Source: DATDIC01 sp963777625
Lineage (GTDB): Bacteria; Pseudomonadota; Alphaproteobacteria; Acetobacterales; Acetobacteraceae
Direction of reading: 5' to 3'
Assembly (NCBI GenBank): GCA_963777625.1
Contig: CAVZRO010000001.1
Span: 573,742-637,741 of the forward strand
DNA: 64,000 bases
This document shows, piece by piece, positions 44,271-55,056 of the stretch. A program made the position numbers and the translations under genes. Under the pieces are notes generated by a model that made no database searches, was not told the DNA's origin, and was given only the letters and a program-made list of their open reading frames with translations. How positions within the stretch are numbered: position 1 is the stretch's first letter; each line of letters opens with the position of its first letter.

Positions 44271-45919
44271 ATGCAGCCAATCGATGTTCAGACCGATCCG
44301 GATCGCTATCGTCATTGGCGCCTGAGCTATGACGGGCCGGTGGCGACGCTGACGATGGATGTCGATCCGTCGGCCGGCCTGTTCGCCGGTACCGAGCTCA
44401 AGCTGAACTCGTATGATCTCGGGGTGGACATCGAACTCGCCGACGCCGTGCAGCGGCTGCGGTTCGAGCATCCCGAGGTGCGTGCGGTGCTGCTGCGCTC
44501 CGGCAAGGACAACGTGTTCTGCGCCGGGGCGAACATCCGCATGTTGGCCAGGGCGTCGCACGCGCACAAGGTGAATTTCTGCAAGTTCACCAACGAGACT
44601 CGGCTGGCGATCGAGGATGCGTCGGAGCAGTCCGGCCAGCACTACATTGCCGCGATCAGCGGGTCCGCCGCGGGCGGCGGGTACGAGCTGGCGGAAGCCT
44701 GTGCCTGGATCATGCTGATCAATGACCGCCGCTCCACGGTCTCGTTGCCGGAAGTGCCGCTGCTGGGCGTGCTGCCTGGGACCGGCGGGCTGACGCGCCT
44801 GACCGACAAGCGCAAGGTGCGGCGCGATCTTGCCGACCTGTTCTGCACCACGGAGGAAGGCGTGCGCGGGCGCCGTGCCCTGGACTGGCGGCTGGTCGAT
44901 GAGCTGGTGCCGCCCTCGGCATGGGACACGCGGCTGCGGGAGCGGGCAGTGGCGATGGCCACGAAATCGGACCGACCGTCGGATGCCGCCGGCGTGCGAT
45001 TGCCGCCCCTGCAGCGCGCGTTTCATCCGGACGGCGTGAGTTATCGATATGTACAGGTGAAACTGGACCGCGCGCGCCGGCTGGCGATGCTGACAGTGAT
45101 GGGGCCGGGAACGGTTCCGGCGGATCTTCCGGGCCTGCACGCGCTGGGGGCTGGTTTCTGGCCACTCGCCATGGCGCGGGAGCTGGACGACGCGATCCTG
45201 CATCTGCGGCTGAACGAGCCGGAACTTGGATTGATCACCCTGCGCACCGAAGGGCGATCCCGACGCGGTGCTGGCGATCGACGCACTGCTGGACGTGCAC
45301 CAGGCGCGACTGGCTGGTGCGGGAAATCCGCCTGCTCTTGAAACGTGTGCTCAAGCGGCTGGATATGACGGCGCGCAGCCTGATCGCGCTGATCGAGCCC
45401 GCAAGCTGCTTTGCCGGCTCGCTGGCGGAGCTCGCGTTCGCCGCTGATCGCTCGGTGATGCTGGCGGGATCGGAACGTGCCGGCGGCGCGGCGACGTTGC
45501 ATCTCTCGGCGCTGAATTTCGGCGCCTTCCCGATGGGCAACGGACTGACGCGGCTTGCGACGCGCTTTCTGGGCGAGCCGGATAGCGTGGCGCGGGCCCG
45601 GCAGCAGGCGGGGATCGCGCTGGATGCGGCGGCGGCGGAGCGGCTGGGGCTGGTCACGCAGACGATCGAGGATATCGACTGGGCGGACGAAGTTCGCATC
45701 ATGCTGGAGGAACGCGCCAGCTTTTCGCCGGACGCTCTGACCGGGATGGAAGCCAATCTGCGGTTTGCCGGACCGGAGACGATGGAAACGCGGATTTTCG
45801 GGCGGCTGACCGCGTGGCAGAACTGGATTTTCCAGCGGCCGAACGCGGTGGGGGACCACGGGTCGCTGAAGGGATATGGCAGCGGCGTGCGCCCGAGCTT
45901 CGATCGGCAGCGGACGTAA
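44271..45919 (+). pseudogene. boxC: Benzoyl-CoA-dihydrodiol lyase BoxC, two +1 frame breaks
   Basis: BoxC opens the ring of 2,3-epoxybenzoyl-CoA in the aerobic hybrid benzoate pathway. The start at 44271 (MQPIDVQTDPDRYRHWRLSY) leads into the first crotonase-like domain (NVFCAGANIRMLARASHAHK, AISGSAAGGGYELAEAC). The frame breaks at about 45250 (surplus G in AAGGGCGA) and again near 45302 (CAGGCGCGAC). It then continues as RDWLVREIRLLLKRVLKRLD and CFAGSLAELAFAADRSVML to 45919. Without the two bases the protein has about 549 residues, the family length. Confidence 0.85.
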
Positions 45920-45923
45920 GGCG

Positions 45924-45983
45924 CCCTCACCCGGTTCGCTGCGCGAACCGGCCTCTCCCGCGGAGCGGGAGAGGCGACAAAAG
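45924..45983. repeat. Intergenic copy of the CTCTCCCGC palindromic element
   Basis: CCCTCACCCGG, TTCGCTGCGCGAA and CCTCTCCCGC/GCGGGAGAGGC palindromes fill the space between boxC and boxB. This is the same element that is inserted in frame in dnaE2 at 32024-32146. The boxB ribosome site GGAGACGGAGC begins just after it. Confidence 0.8.
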
Positions 45984-45995
45984 AGGAGACGGAGC

Positions 45996-47442
<1,447 letters not shown>

Positions 47443-47455
47443 GTTTGGAAACCAT

Positions 47456-48536
47456 ATGACCAAGCTGGCGTTGAGCGGGATCGGCAGGAGTTTCGGCGCC
47501 ACGACCGCGGTGGCGGATGTCACGCTGGCGCTGGAGGAAGGCGAGTTCGTGTCTCTGCTGGGGCCGTCGGGCTGCGGCAAGACGACGACGCTGCGGATGA
47601 TCGCGGGTTTTATCCGGCCGACAGCGGGGACGATCGAGATGAATGCGCGGCTGCTGTCCTCGCCCGATCATTCCGTGCCGCCGGAACGGCGCAGCATGTC
47701 GATGATCTTTCAGAGCTACGCGATCTGGCCGAACATGACGGTGGGCGAGAATGTCGCGTTCGGGCTGAAGCTGCGGCATTTGCCGCGCGCGGAGGTGGAG
47801 CGTCGCGTCTGCGCGATGCTGGATGTGGTGCAGTTGCGCGCGCTGCGCGACCGCTATCCGGCGGAACTGTCGGGCGGGCAGCAGCAGCGCGTGGCGCTGG
47901 CCCGGGCGATCGTGATCGAGCCCGAGGTACTGCTGCTGGACGAGCCGCTGTCGAATCTGGACGCCAATCTGCGCGAGGAGATGCGCAGCGAGATACGCCG
48001 CCTGCACGACGCGTTCCGCATCACCACGGTCTATGTCACGCATGATCAGGCGGAGGCGATGGTGACCTCTGACCGGATCGTGGTGATGAATCGCGGGCGG
48101 ATCGAGCAGGTGGACGATCCGGTGTCGCTGTACAACCGCCCGCGCACGCGTTTCGTGGCCGGCTTCATCGGGCGGACCAATTTCCTGGACGGCACGATTG
48201 AAGGCGGCATGATCCGGTTCCCGGGTTTCAGCGTGCCGGCGAACGCCGGCCGCCGCTTCGGCGCGGGAGGTCAGTTTTTCCGTGCGGCCGCAAGATATCG
48301 CCTTGCATCGCGCGGTACCGGCGACGGGAAACGGCGCCTGGGTTATTGCCGGCCGGGTCACCGAGCGTGCGTTCCTGGGGGAGCGTTGGGATTATGTGGT
48401 GACACCGGCGGACTCGGGCGCTGCCCTGCGCGTCGCGACCGATGCCGGGCAGATCTGCGAGCTCGGCGCGTCCGTGTGGCTGGAGATCGACCCGAACGAC
48501 GTGGTGCGCATCCCCGGCCCGACTGCCGCGACGTAA
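47456..48536 (+). pseudogene. Polyamine/iron-type ABC transporter ATPase, +1 frame break
   Basis: Start at 47456, 13 bp after the true boxB stop. The ATPase domain is complete: Walker A GPSGCGKTT, signature LSGGQQQR, Walker B VLLLDEPLSNLD and His switch VTHDQ. Near 48262 (GGGAGGTC) the TOBE domain passes into the next frame (SVFSVRPQDIAL-like: VSFSVRPQDIALHR, TERAFLGERWDYVVTPADSG) and ends at 48536. About 359 residues after correction. No permease or binding protein accompanies it. It may serve the ATPase-less importers in the window or belong to a transporter beside the box genes elsewhere. Confidence 0.82.
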
Positions 48537-48554
48537 GGCGAACCGCCGTGGATG

Positions 48555-48574
48555 ATTCCCGCTTTCGCGGGAAT
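48555..48574. terminator. Hairpin after the ABC ATPase gene
   Basis: ATTCCCGC, TTTC, GCGGGAAT: perfect 8-base arms 18 bp after the stop. It is the same GTCATTCCCGCGA-type palindrome found in the leader of doeA. No T-run follows, so a repeat-derived terminator is the best reading. Confidence 0.5.
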
Positions 48575-48716
48575 GACGAACGTAGGTCACCCGCAATGCG
48601 GTCTGATATAAGGCCGATCGTGAGCACGAGGCTCGCTGGAATAGTTTGACAGCACTCACATACGTTGATACCAACATTTCTCCTGACATACCCGCTCATG
48701 CATGGAGGAATTCAGC

Positions 48717-49487
48717 ATGCCGAACCAGAATGGCCGCTTCGTCTGGTACGAACTGATGACGACCGACACAAAAAGTGCCGAGGCCTTCTACCGAGCCGTC
48801 ATGGGCTGGGACGCACAAGACTCCGGACTTCCCGGTGTCACCTACACGATATTTTCGATCGGGAAGATACCAGCAGGCGGCTTGATGGCCATGCCGGCGG
48901 AAGCCTCGGCTGCGGGCGCGCGGCCCGGATGGAACGGATATATCGCTGTCAACGACGTGGATGCGTCCGCCGCGCAAGCAACCCGGGCGGGAGCCGTGGT
49001 TCATCACGGCCCGGCCGATATCCCGAGCGTCGGCCGGTTCGCGGTGGTGGCGGATCCTCAGGGTGCGGTATTCGCGCTGTTCAAAGGGGATGGCGACCCG
49101 CCCCCGCAGCCGCCGGCCGGCACGCCGGGCCATACCGGTTGGCACGAGCTTCGGGCCGGCAAATCACAAAGCGCGTTCGCGTTCTATGCGGACCTGTTTG
49201 GCTGGACCAAGGACCAAGCCGTCGATATGGGCGAAATGGGGGTCTACCAAACATTCGCCGCCGACGGCGTGCAGATCGGCGGCATGATGACGAAAACCGC
49301 CGAGATGCCGCAACCGCACTGGCTGTACTACTTCAATGTGGCCGAGATCGAAGCGGCGGCGGCGCGGGTGCGGGATGCGGGCGGACGGGTCCTGGGGGGA
49401 CCGCACCAGGTTCCCGGCGGAAGCTGGATCGTGCACTGCGCCGATCCGCAGAGCGCGATGTTCGCCCTGGTCGGACCCAAGGGCTGA
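48717..49487 (+). CDS. Tandem VOC-domain (glyoxalase/bleomycin-resistance fold) protein
   Basis: About 256 residues from the ATG at 48717, which has GGAGG 8 bases upstream. Two VOC modules follow each other: residues about 5-118 (FVWYELMTTDTKSAEAFYRAVMGWDAQ) and about 132-255 (WHELRAGKSQSAFAFYADLFGWTKD). Each ends in a VHDPQGAxFAL-like strand (ADPQGAVFALFKG, ADPQSAMFALVGP). The family binds a metal or small ligands, and many members have unknown roles. Intact, standing alone. Confidence 0.85.
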   Translation: MPNQNGRFVWYELMTTDTKSAEAFYRAVMGWDAQDSGLPGVTYTIFSIGKIPAGGLMAMPAEASAAGARPGWNGYIAVNDVDASAAQATRAGAVVHHGPADIPSVGRFAVVADPQGAVFALFKGDGDPPPQPPAGTPGHTGWHELRAGKSQSAFAFYADLFGWTKDQAVDMGEMGVYQTFAADGVQIGGMMTKTAEMPQPHWLYYFNVAEIEAAAARVRDAGGRVLGGPHQVPGGSWIVHCADPQSAMFALVGPKG

Positions 49488-49570
49488 TTGGTTTCACGTG
49501 GCGGTGAAGCGGAGTGTGGGCGTTCGCCGGGCATGACGAGACGGGCGCCCGAAGCCGGGAGAAGGGGTGC

Positions 49571-50506
49571 CTACTTCTCCACGGTCCGCCGCTCGATCTC
49601 CAACAGCAGCTCCAGCTCGATCGTTTCATGCAGAACCCGCTGCTCGGCCGTTCCATCCGTGCCGACCAGCGGGTCCGCCTGCCCCGCGCGCAATGCCGCA
49701 TAGCTATCCCGCAACGCACGGTGCATCGCCAGCAGCGGCGTGACCGGATCGACGAACAGCCGGTAGCCCATCCGATGCAGTTCCGGCACCGGAATGCCGG
49801 TCGTGGTCACCCCGCCGCCAAGAAACATGTACATCAGCGGCGGCGGCAGTCGCTCGGCGATGTGCCGCACATCCTCCGGCTTGCGGGCAGTGACGAACAG
49901 GATATCCGCGCCCGCCTGTTTCATCGCCTCGCCGCGGCGCAGCGCCTCGTCCATGCTGATGTCGCGCACCGCATTGGTGCGCGCGATGATCAGAAACTCC
50001 GGCGATTGCCGCGTCGCCACCGCTTCGCGCACTTTCTCCACCATCAGCGATCCGTCGATCAGGTGCTCGATGCCGATATGATGGTGCGCGCGCTTCGGCA
50101 GTATCTGATCCTCGATCTCGATCGCCGCGAACCCGGCCGCCTCTGCCATCCCGATCGTGCGGCGCAGATGCATCGGGTCGCCCCAGCCGCAGGCGCCATC
50201 CAGAATCAACGGCCGCGTGCAGGCGGTGCGAATGTCCAGCGCCGCCTGGCACATCTCGGTGAGCGACAAATTGGCTTCGGTGAAGCAGGTCAGATACCCC
50301 ATGGCGCCGCCGCCGAGGTACAGCGCCGGAAAACCCGCGCGCTCGGCCAGCCGCGCCATCAGCGGGTTCAGCACCAGCGGCGCCATCACCGGTTCCGGCC
50401 CATCGATCAGCGCGCCGAGTCCAGGTGCAGATGCCATTACCGATGTCCCGCCGGAGGTATCGCGCCAGGATGCCAGGGTTCCTTTCAGCCGGCTATACTT
50501 CGTCAT
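49571..50506 (-). CDS. Isocitrate lyase/PEP mutase-family protein
   Basis: About 311 residues from the ATG at 50506. A later ATG at 50437 is possible, but the extra RLKGTLASWRD stretch fits the family. The TIM-barrel landmarks are NPLMARLAERAGFPALYLGGGAMGY, DGACGWGDP, GFAAIEIEDQILPKRAHHH, IARTNAVRD and GADILFVTARKPED. The usual KRCGH catalytic loop is replaced by PKRAHHH. Members cleave or decarboxylate C3-C6 oxo or hydroxy acids. I cannot choose among methylisocitrate lyase-like and oxaloacetate decarboxylase-like roles. Confidence 0.82.
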   Translation of the reverse strand: MTKYSRLKGTLASWRDTSGGTSVMASAPGLGALIDGPEPVMAPLVLNPLMARLAERAGFPALYLGGGAMGYLTCFTEANLSLTEMCQAALDIRTACTRPLILDGACGWGDPMHLRRTIGMAEAAGFAAIEIEDQILPKRAHHHIGIEHLIDGSLMVEKVREAVATRQSPEFLIIARTNAVRDISMDEALRRGEAMKQAGADILFVTARKPEDVRHIAERLPPPLMYMFLGGGVTTTGIPVPELHRMGYRLFVDPVTPLLAMHRALRDSYAALRAGQADPLVGTDGTAEQRVLHETIELELLLEIERRTVEK

Positions 50507-50747
50507 GACAAAACAAAGCGCCACGCCAGTACTGCCGCGCATGAACCGCGACGAGTTCCAGCGCTGGACCGCTGAAACAGGCCATCATGCCGAGCGGGTT
50601 GACGGTCTGGTCATTGCGATGGCTCCAGACCCCGCGGTGCATAACCGCGTGACGGCCAACATCCATCTCGAGCTAAAAACAGCGATCCGCCTGCGGCTCG
50701 ATCCGCCCGGCATCACTGTGGCCGTACAGGCGTTCTATGCCGTGTGA
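50505..50747 (+). pseudogene. N-terminal remnant of a Uma2/DUF820-family protein
   Basis: Eighty residues (MTKQSATPVLPRMNRDEFQRW, RVDGLVIAMAPDPAVHNRVTANIHLELKTAIR) match the start of Uma2-family endonuclease-like proteins, which are normally about 190 residues. A stop follows VQAFYAV and no continuation is found in other frames. The start overlaps the oppositely oriented gene start by two bases. Probably a decayed gene. Confidence 0.65.
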
Positions 50748-50870
50748 TCCGATGATACCGCCCAGTCGCAGAACGACGTGGGTGCCCGGCCTCCGCCGGG
50801 CATGACGGGAGTGGTGATACGCTGCTGATTAGCCGTTCCTTCATCCCGCCGTGCTGACCTGTCAGGCTGC

Positions 50871-51887
50871 ATGGCGGACTCGGCGACCCCATCGGAAGAA
50901 CCGGATGGCGCGGCTCACTGCCGGCTGATCCACCGGCTGTTCCATGTTGTCGGCACGCCGATCTTCCGCAAGTCGGAATCCAATTCCATCCCGGTCATGG
51001 CAATATCGCTCGGCGAGCGGGACGCCGTGCTCCCGTTGCAATCGTTGCAGCGCGAATTCGGCATCGATGCAGACTCGCCGGACGGGGTGATGCTGGCGCA
51101 AATCGCGGCGGCGCTCGACTTCGTCTCTGCCCTGCGGATGGGCGATCCGCTGCCCAGCGAAATCCTGACCGGCGCGGCAAGCTGGGAGCCTGATCCCCGA
51201 CACCGGGAAATCGCCGCCGCACGGCTGCGGCTTCAGCTCGTGGACTGGCTGAATACAGCGTCCGGCGCGCATCGTGCGGCAATGGATGCCGGTTCGCTGC
51301 TGCTGGTCGCGGACGACCCGCAACTGCGACTGCAGGTGCAGCGGGCACTCACGCGCGCTGCCGAAGCACTGGGAGTGGGATCGCCGCTGGAAGTCGTGGA
51401 ACGGCTGTCGCAACTCGGCGATGAGCTCGCCTATATCGAGGCATTGCGTGACCGGCTGCTGCGGCGCGTGCGCGACATGTCGGGCAAGGTGGAGACCCTG
51501 GCGCGCGGGTTTCACGGTGGCGCCACGCAGGTGGAAACGCTTGGGCAGGTGCGGCGTCTGTCGGTCGTGGCATTGCGCCGCATTGGTGCCAGGTTTGACG
51601 AGTTGGACAGGCGGACCAGTGACGTGATCACCGCATTGCGCAATGTGGCTGGACACCAGGTGTTCATTCGCGAGCAGCGTGACTGGCTGTACCGCACCCA
51701 GCGCGCGTGGGAGCCGATGCTGACGGAATGGGATTCCGCTGGGGGACTGGACGAGGGTACGCTCGGGCTGCTCGGCCGCACCTATCGGTTCCTCGCGCCG
51801 CGCTTCATGGCAGTGCAGGAATGGACGTCGGTGCTGTCGCCGGGCCACCAGGAACAGGTGAACCGCTCCACACGGATGATCTGGTAG
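50871..51887 (+). CDS. Unrecognised helical protein of 338 residues
   Basis: I do not recognise a family. The protein is soluble, without signal peptide or membrane segment, and rich in Arg, Leu, Ala and Glu. Residues about 190-300 (LEVVERLSQLGDELAYIEALRDRLLRRVRDMSGK, RRIGARFDELDRRTSDVITALRNV) look like long amphipathic helices or coiled coil, ending with an aromatic-rich tail (WLYRTQRAWEPMLTEWD). Codon use is like its neighbours. It lies between a palindrome-rich gap and a composite repeat, with no operon partner in the same direction closer than 180 bp. Confidence 0.65.
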   Translation: MADSATPSEEPDGAAHCRLIHRLFHVVGTPIFRKSESNSIPVMAISLGERDAVLPLQSLQREFGIDADSPDGVMLAQIAAALDFVSALRMGDPLPSEILTGAASWEPDPRHREIAAARLRLQLVDWLNTASGAHRAAMDAGSLLLVADDPQLRLQVQRALTRAAEALGVGSPLEVVERLSQLGDELAYIEALRDRLLRRVRDMSGKVETLARGFHGGATQVETLGQVRRLSVVALRRIGARFDELDRRTSDVITALRNVAGHQVFIREQRDWLYRTQRAWEPMLTEWDSAGGLDEGTLGLLGRTYRFLAPRFMAVQEWTSVLSPGHQEQVNRSTRMIW

Positions 51888-51894
51888 AAAAGCC

Positions 51895-52006
51895 TGGGGC
51901 GCTGCCCCAGACCCCGGCAAAGGCTGTGCCTTTGCAATCCATCCCAAGTAGCGGGTTCCAAGGGCATTGCCCTTGGCGGGGTTCGGGGCAGAGCCCCGCG
52001 CCTTCC
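51895..52006. repeat. Composite palindromic repeat, simple copy
   Basis: GGGGCGCTGCCCC, CAAAGGCTGTGCCTTTG, CCAAGTAGCGGG, CCAAGGGCATTGCCCTTGG and GGGGCAGAGCCCC follow each other. They match the outer parts of the 44049-44231 copy in reverse orientation. The copy spans most of the gap between two genes of unknown function. Confidence 0.8.
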
Positions 52007-52068
52007 GGCCAAGATTGTCCTGCCGGGAACTGCCGCGTAGCATCACCGGCCACGGCAAGAGAGGAAAC

Positions 52069-53676
52069 ATGATGTCGCAGGCAAGAACCGTGGCGCGGCC
52101 CGATGATGCGGCCAATCTGTATCGTCGGCTGGAAGACCGGATCATGGCGCGCGACCAGGTGGGCGCCAGCGATGTCTATTACGAGCTGGCGCGGTCCGGC
52201 CGTCCGTTGTCCGAGATCATGGCCGAGGCGGTGCGCATCCATGCACCCTATACCCATGTGCCGTACCACGAGCGGATCGACGACGGTTACCCCAATTTCG
52301 TCAACAACGATCATTGTCTGCTGTCGGCGCGCGCCACGGTGAACCTCGCGCGCATGCTGCCGGGCCCGCTGGCGGCACTGCCGATGGCGCAGACGATCTG
52401 GTACATCCCCACCGGCCTGGACATCTGGAACCAGAAGATCGGCAATGCACCCGGGCACTACACGCGTGGGTTCAAAGGCGGCGCGATCGAACACCCGCCG
52501 CAGCCGGTGATCTACTGGCCGGACCAGGAACCGCTGCGGCTGGACGGCCCAATCCGCGAACAGCTCGGGCAGTGGCTGACCCTGGTGCACCGCGGCCAGG
52601 TGATCGAGGCCTATCGCGTATTCCTCGGGCTGATGGAACAGCCGGCGCATCGAAAGGATGTGCTCGCCGAGCTGGTGTTTGCCGGGCTGATCGATGTGCA
52701 GGACCGGATGCTGTACAACCGCTCCTACACCACCGGGCACAAAGCCTATCGCGCGCGCTCCACGGTGGAGATCGGCAATTTCATCGGCTGGGAAAACGCC
52801 CATCACGTGCTGTACGCCGGCGCGCTGGACATCGCCGTCGGGCCACGCTGGCACTCCACCTACGAGATGGCGTGCAACGCCGTGAAGATGTTCATCGATG
52901 GCGAAACCCTGCATGCCGTCCCCTATGGCGGGGCCGGCGAGCGCGAAACCGCCCTGCTGGCCAATACCGGCACGCTCGATCAGCAGGAAGCGGCGGAGCT
53001 GACCCGCGCCATCATTCGCGAACCCGAGCCAGCCTTCATCGAGGTGCTCAGCCGCCTGCTGCTGGCCGGCAAGAGCCCGCGGCGCATCCTGGATGCGATC
53101 CAGATCGCCGCCGCCCAGGTGGTGATCGAGACGCAGAAGGACAGCAACTTCTCGATGCCGCACCACTGTTACGAATACTGCAACACGCTGGGCTGGTACT
53201 ACGACCATTTCGAGCACCCGCTGCGCCTGAAACTTCTCTACGTGGCGGCGTCGTTCCTGAACCGCGCCGCCTCGCATCAGCGCGAGACCGGCGACGCCAA
53301 CCAGCCCGTCATCAGGCCACCGGCGGGGGCGGACCGGATGACCGCCGGCAAGCTGCTGGAGCGGGTGGAAGGCGCCATCCTGTCACTGAACGGACCCGAA
53401 AGCCTGGCATGGACGCAGGCGTATCTCGACAATATCGCCGACCGCGCGCCCATAGTGGAGCGCGTGGCGCTGGCCGCCTGCCGCATGGGCAACGATCCCC
53501 ACAACCAGGAGATCGCCCAGTGCATGCTGCAGGATTTCGGCAACAACCGCAGCGCGGAGAAGGATAAGCTGCTGCTGGCCGCCGCCTACCACACCGCCGT
53601 GCACCGCAAATATGGCGACGTGCAGGAACCGAGCCGGCGGTTCGGGCAGGCGTTCGGGGTGACGGAACTGGCGTAG
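52069..53676 (+). CDS. Unrecognised His-rich protein of 535 residues
   Basis: No family is recognised. The protein is soluble and intact, starting after GAGGAAAC. It has several conserved-looking histidine and aromatic clusters: IHAPYTHVPYHERIDDGYPNFVNNDHCLLSARATV (about 60-95), GLDIWNQKIG, GHKAYRARSTVEIGNFIGWENAHHVLYAG (about 230-260), RWHSTYEMACNAVKMF, and NFSMPHHCYEYCNTLGWYYDHFEHP (about 365-390). The spacing of His, Glu and Asp suggests a metal-binding helical enzyme, possibly related to questin-oxidase-like proteins, but this is a guess. It stands alone between a repeat and a convergent MFS gene. Confidence 0.7.
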   Translation: MMSQARTVARPDDAANLYRRLEDRIMARDQVGASDVYYELARSGRPLSEIMAEAVRIHAPYTHVPYHERIDDGYPNFVNNDHCLLSARATVNLARMLPGPLAALPMAQTIWYIPTGLDIWNQKIGNAPGHYTRGFKGGAIEHPPQPVIYWPDQEPLRLDGPIREQLGQWLTLVHRGQVIEAYRVFLGLMEQPAHRKDVLAELVFAGLIDVQDRMLYNRSYTTGHKAYRARSTVEIGNFIGWENAHHVLYAGALDIAVGPRWHSTYEMACNAVKMFIDGETLHAVPYGGAGERETALLANTGTLDQQEAAELTRAIIREPEPAFIEVLSRLLLAGKSPRRILDAIQIAAAQVVIETQKDSNFSMPHHCYEYCNTLGWYYDHFEHPLRLKLLYVAASFLNRAASHQRETGDANQPVIRPPAGADRMTAGKLLERVEGAILSLNGPESLAWTQAYLDNIADRAPIVERVALAACRMGNDPHNQEIAQCMLQDFGNNRSAEKDKLLLAAAYHTAVHRKYGDVQEPSRRFGQAFGVTELA

Positions 53677-53715
53677 CGTTCCATCACCCGAAACGACAAC
53701 AGCAAGCCGGTTCGC

Positions 53716-55044
53716 CTACGGGCTTACCGGCTGGCTGACGTCCCGCAGCCCAACGGCGTAATGCAGCACCACGATCAGGATCGAAGCGACCAGGAAGAAT
53801 CCTGACATCGCCACGAATGCCAGCGCGAAGCTGTCCGTCACCTGCCGCGTCCAACCCACCACGTACGGACCGACCAGGCCACCGAGATTGCCGACGGAGA
53901 TGATCAGCGCGATCCCCGCGGCGGCGGCCTGCCCGCTTAGGAATGAGGGGGGAATTGCCCAGAACGTGCCGAAGAACCCGAACGTGCCGACCATGCCCAG
54001 GGTCAGCGCCACCATCGCCAGTACCGGCGAGTTCATCGCCGCGCTGACACCGAACGCTACCGTCGCCAGGAGTCCGGCGGTGGCCACGTGCCAGGTCCGT
54101 TCCAGCTTCCGGTCCGAATGCCGCGCCCACAGGATCATGCCAATCGCGCCGCACAGATAGGGAATGGCGGCAACGAAACCGACCTGCAGGTTCGTCAGGC
54201 CAAATTCCTTGATCACCGTCGGCAGCCACAGACTGATGCCGGAATTGCCGACGATGTAGCAGAAATTGATCAGCGCCAGCGTCAGCACGCGCCCGTTCGT
54301 CAGTACCTGGACCAGCGTGTATTTGTGCCGCTGCTCCAGTTCCGCGCGTTCACGGGCCAGCACGTTCTGCAGCCAGGAACGCTCCGGCTCGGTGAGCCAG
54401 TCGGCCTTGGCGGGCGTATCCGTCAGCACGCGCAGGCAGACGAAGCCCAGAATGATGGCCGGTATGCCCTCTAGGATGAACAGCCACTGCCAGCCATGCA
54501 GCCCCCAGATCCCGTTCAGCCCGAGCAAGGCGCCCGAAATAGGATTACCGATCACGCCGGTAATCGGCACCGCGACGAGAAACGCCACCATCGCCTTGGC
54601 GCGCCACACGTTGGGGAACCACAGGGTGAGATAATAGCAGATGCCCGGCACGAACCCTGCTTCCGCCACACCCAGCAGGAATCGCACGATGTAGAAGTGA
54701 GTGGCGGTGTTGACGAGGAAGGTTGCCGACGACACGATACCCCAGCTTATCATGATGCGGGCGATCCACAGCCGCGCACCGAACCGGTGCAGCATCAGAT
54801 TGCTTGGTATCTCGCACAACACGTAGCCGGCGGCGAAAATGCCAAATCCAAGTCCCAGGGCCTCCGGCCCCAGACCGAGGTCATGCCGCATGGTCAACGC
54901 CGCCACGCTCACATTCAACCGGTCCAGGAAGCTGACCACGTAGGCGGTGAACAGGAACGGTATCAGGCGCCAAAGCAGCTTGCGGAACAACGCATTCTGC
55001 ATCGTGCTGTCGAACCGCACAGCCGGTATCGTATTCACGTCCAT
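53716..55044 (-). CDS. MFS transporter of the anion:cation symporter type
   Basis: A 442-residue carrier with twelve hydrophobic segments. Features typical of the ACS family are FLDRLNVSVAALTMRHDLGL at TM1, EIPSNLMLHRFGARLWIARIMISWGI and AEAGFVPGICYYLTLWFP. It lies 12 bp downstream of the flavoprotein gene, behind the amine oxidase. Import of an aromatic amine product or related organic acid is the likely job. Intact. Confidence 0.85.
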   Translation of the reverse strand: MDVNTIPAVRFDSTMQNALFRKLLWRLIPFLFTAYVVSFLDRLNVSVAALTMRHDLGLGPEALGLGFGIFAAGYVLCEIPSNLMLHRFGARLWIARIMISWGIVSSATFLVNTATHFYIVRFLLGVAEAGFVPGICYYLTLWFPNVWRAKAMVAFLVAVPITGVIGNPISGALLGLNGIWGLHGWQWLFILEGIPAIILGFVCLRVLTDTPAKADWLTEPERSWLQNVLARERAELEQRHKYTLVQVLTNGRVLTLALINFCYIVGNSGISLWLPTVIKEFGLTNLQVGFVAAIPYLCGAIGMILWARHSDRKLERTWHVATAGLLATVAFGVSAAMNSPVLAMVALTLGMVGTFGFFGTFWAIPPSFLSGQAAAAGIALIISVGNLGGLVGPYVVGWTRQVTDSFALAFVAMSGFFLVASILIVVLHYAVGLRDVSQPVSP

Positions 55045-55056
55045 GATTTTGCCGTC

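Noticed and set aside
42347..44332. A 661-codon plus-strand open frame and overlapping 539-codon frame
   Set aside because: Both are antisense to the FAD and iron-sulfur domains of the ooxAB fusion and have no domain of their own.
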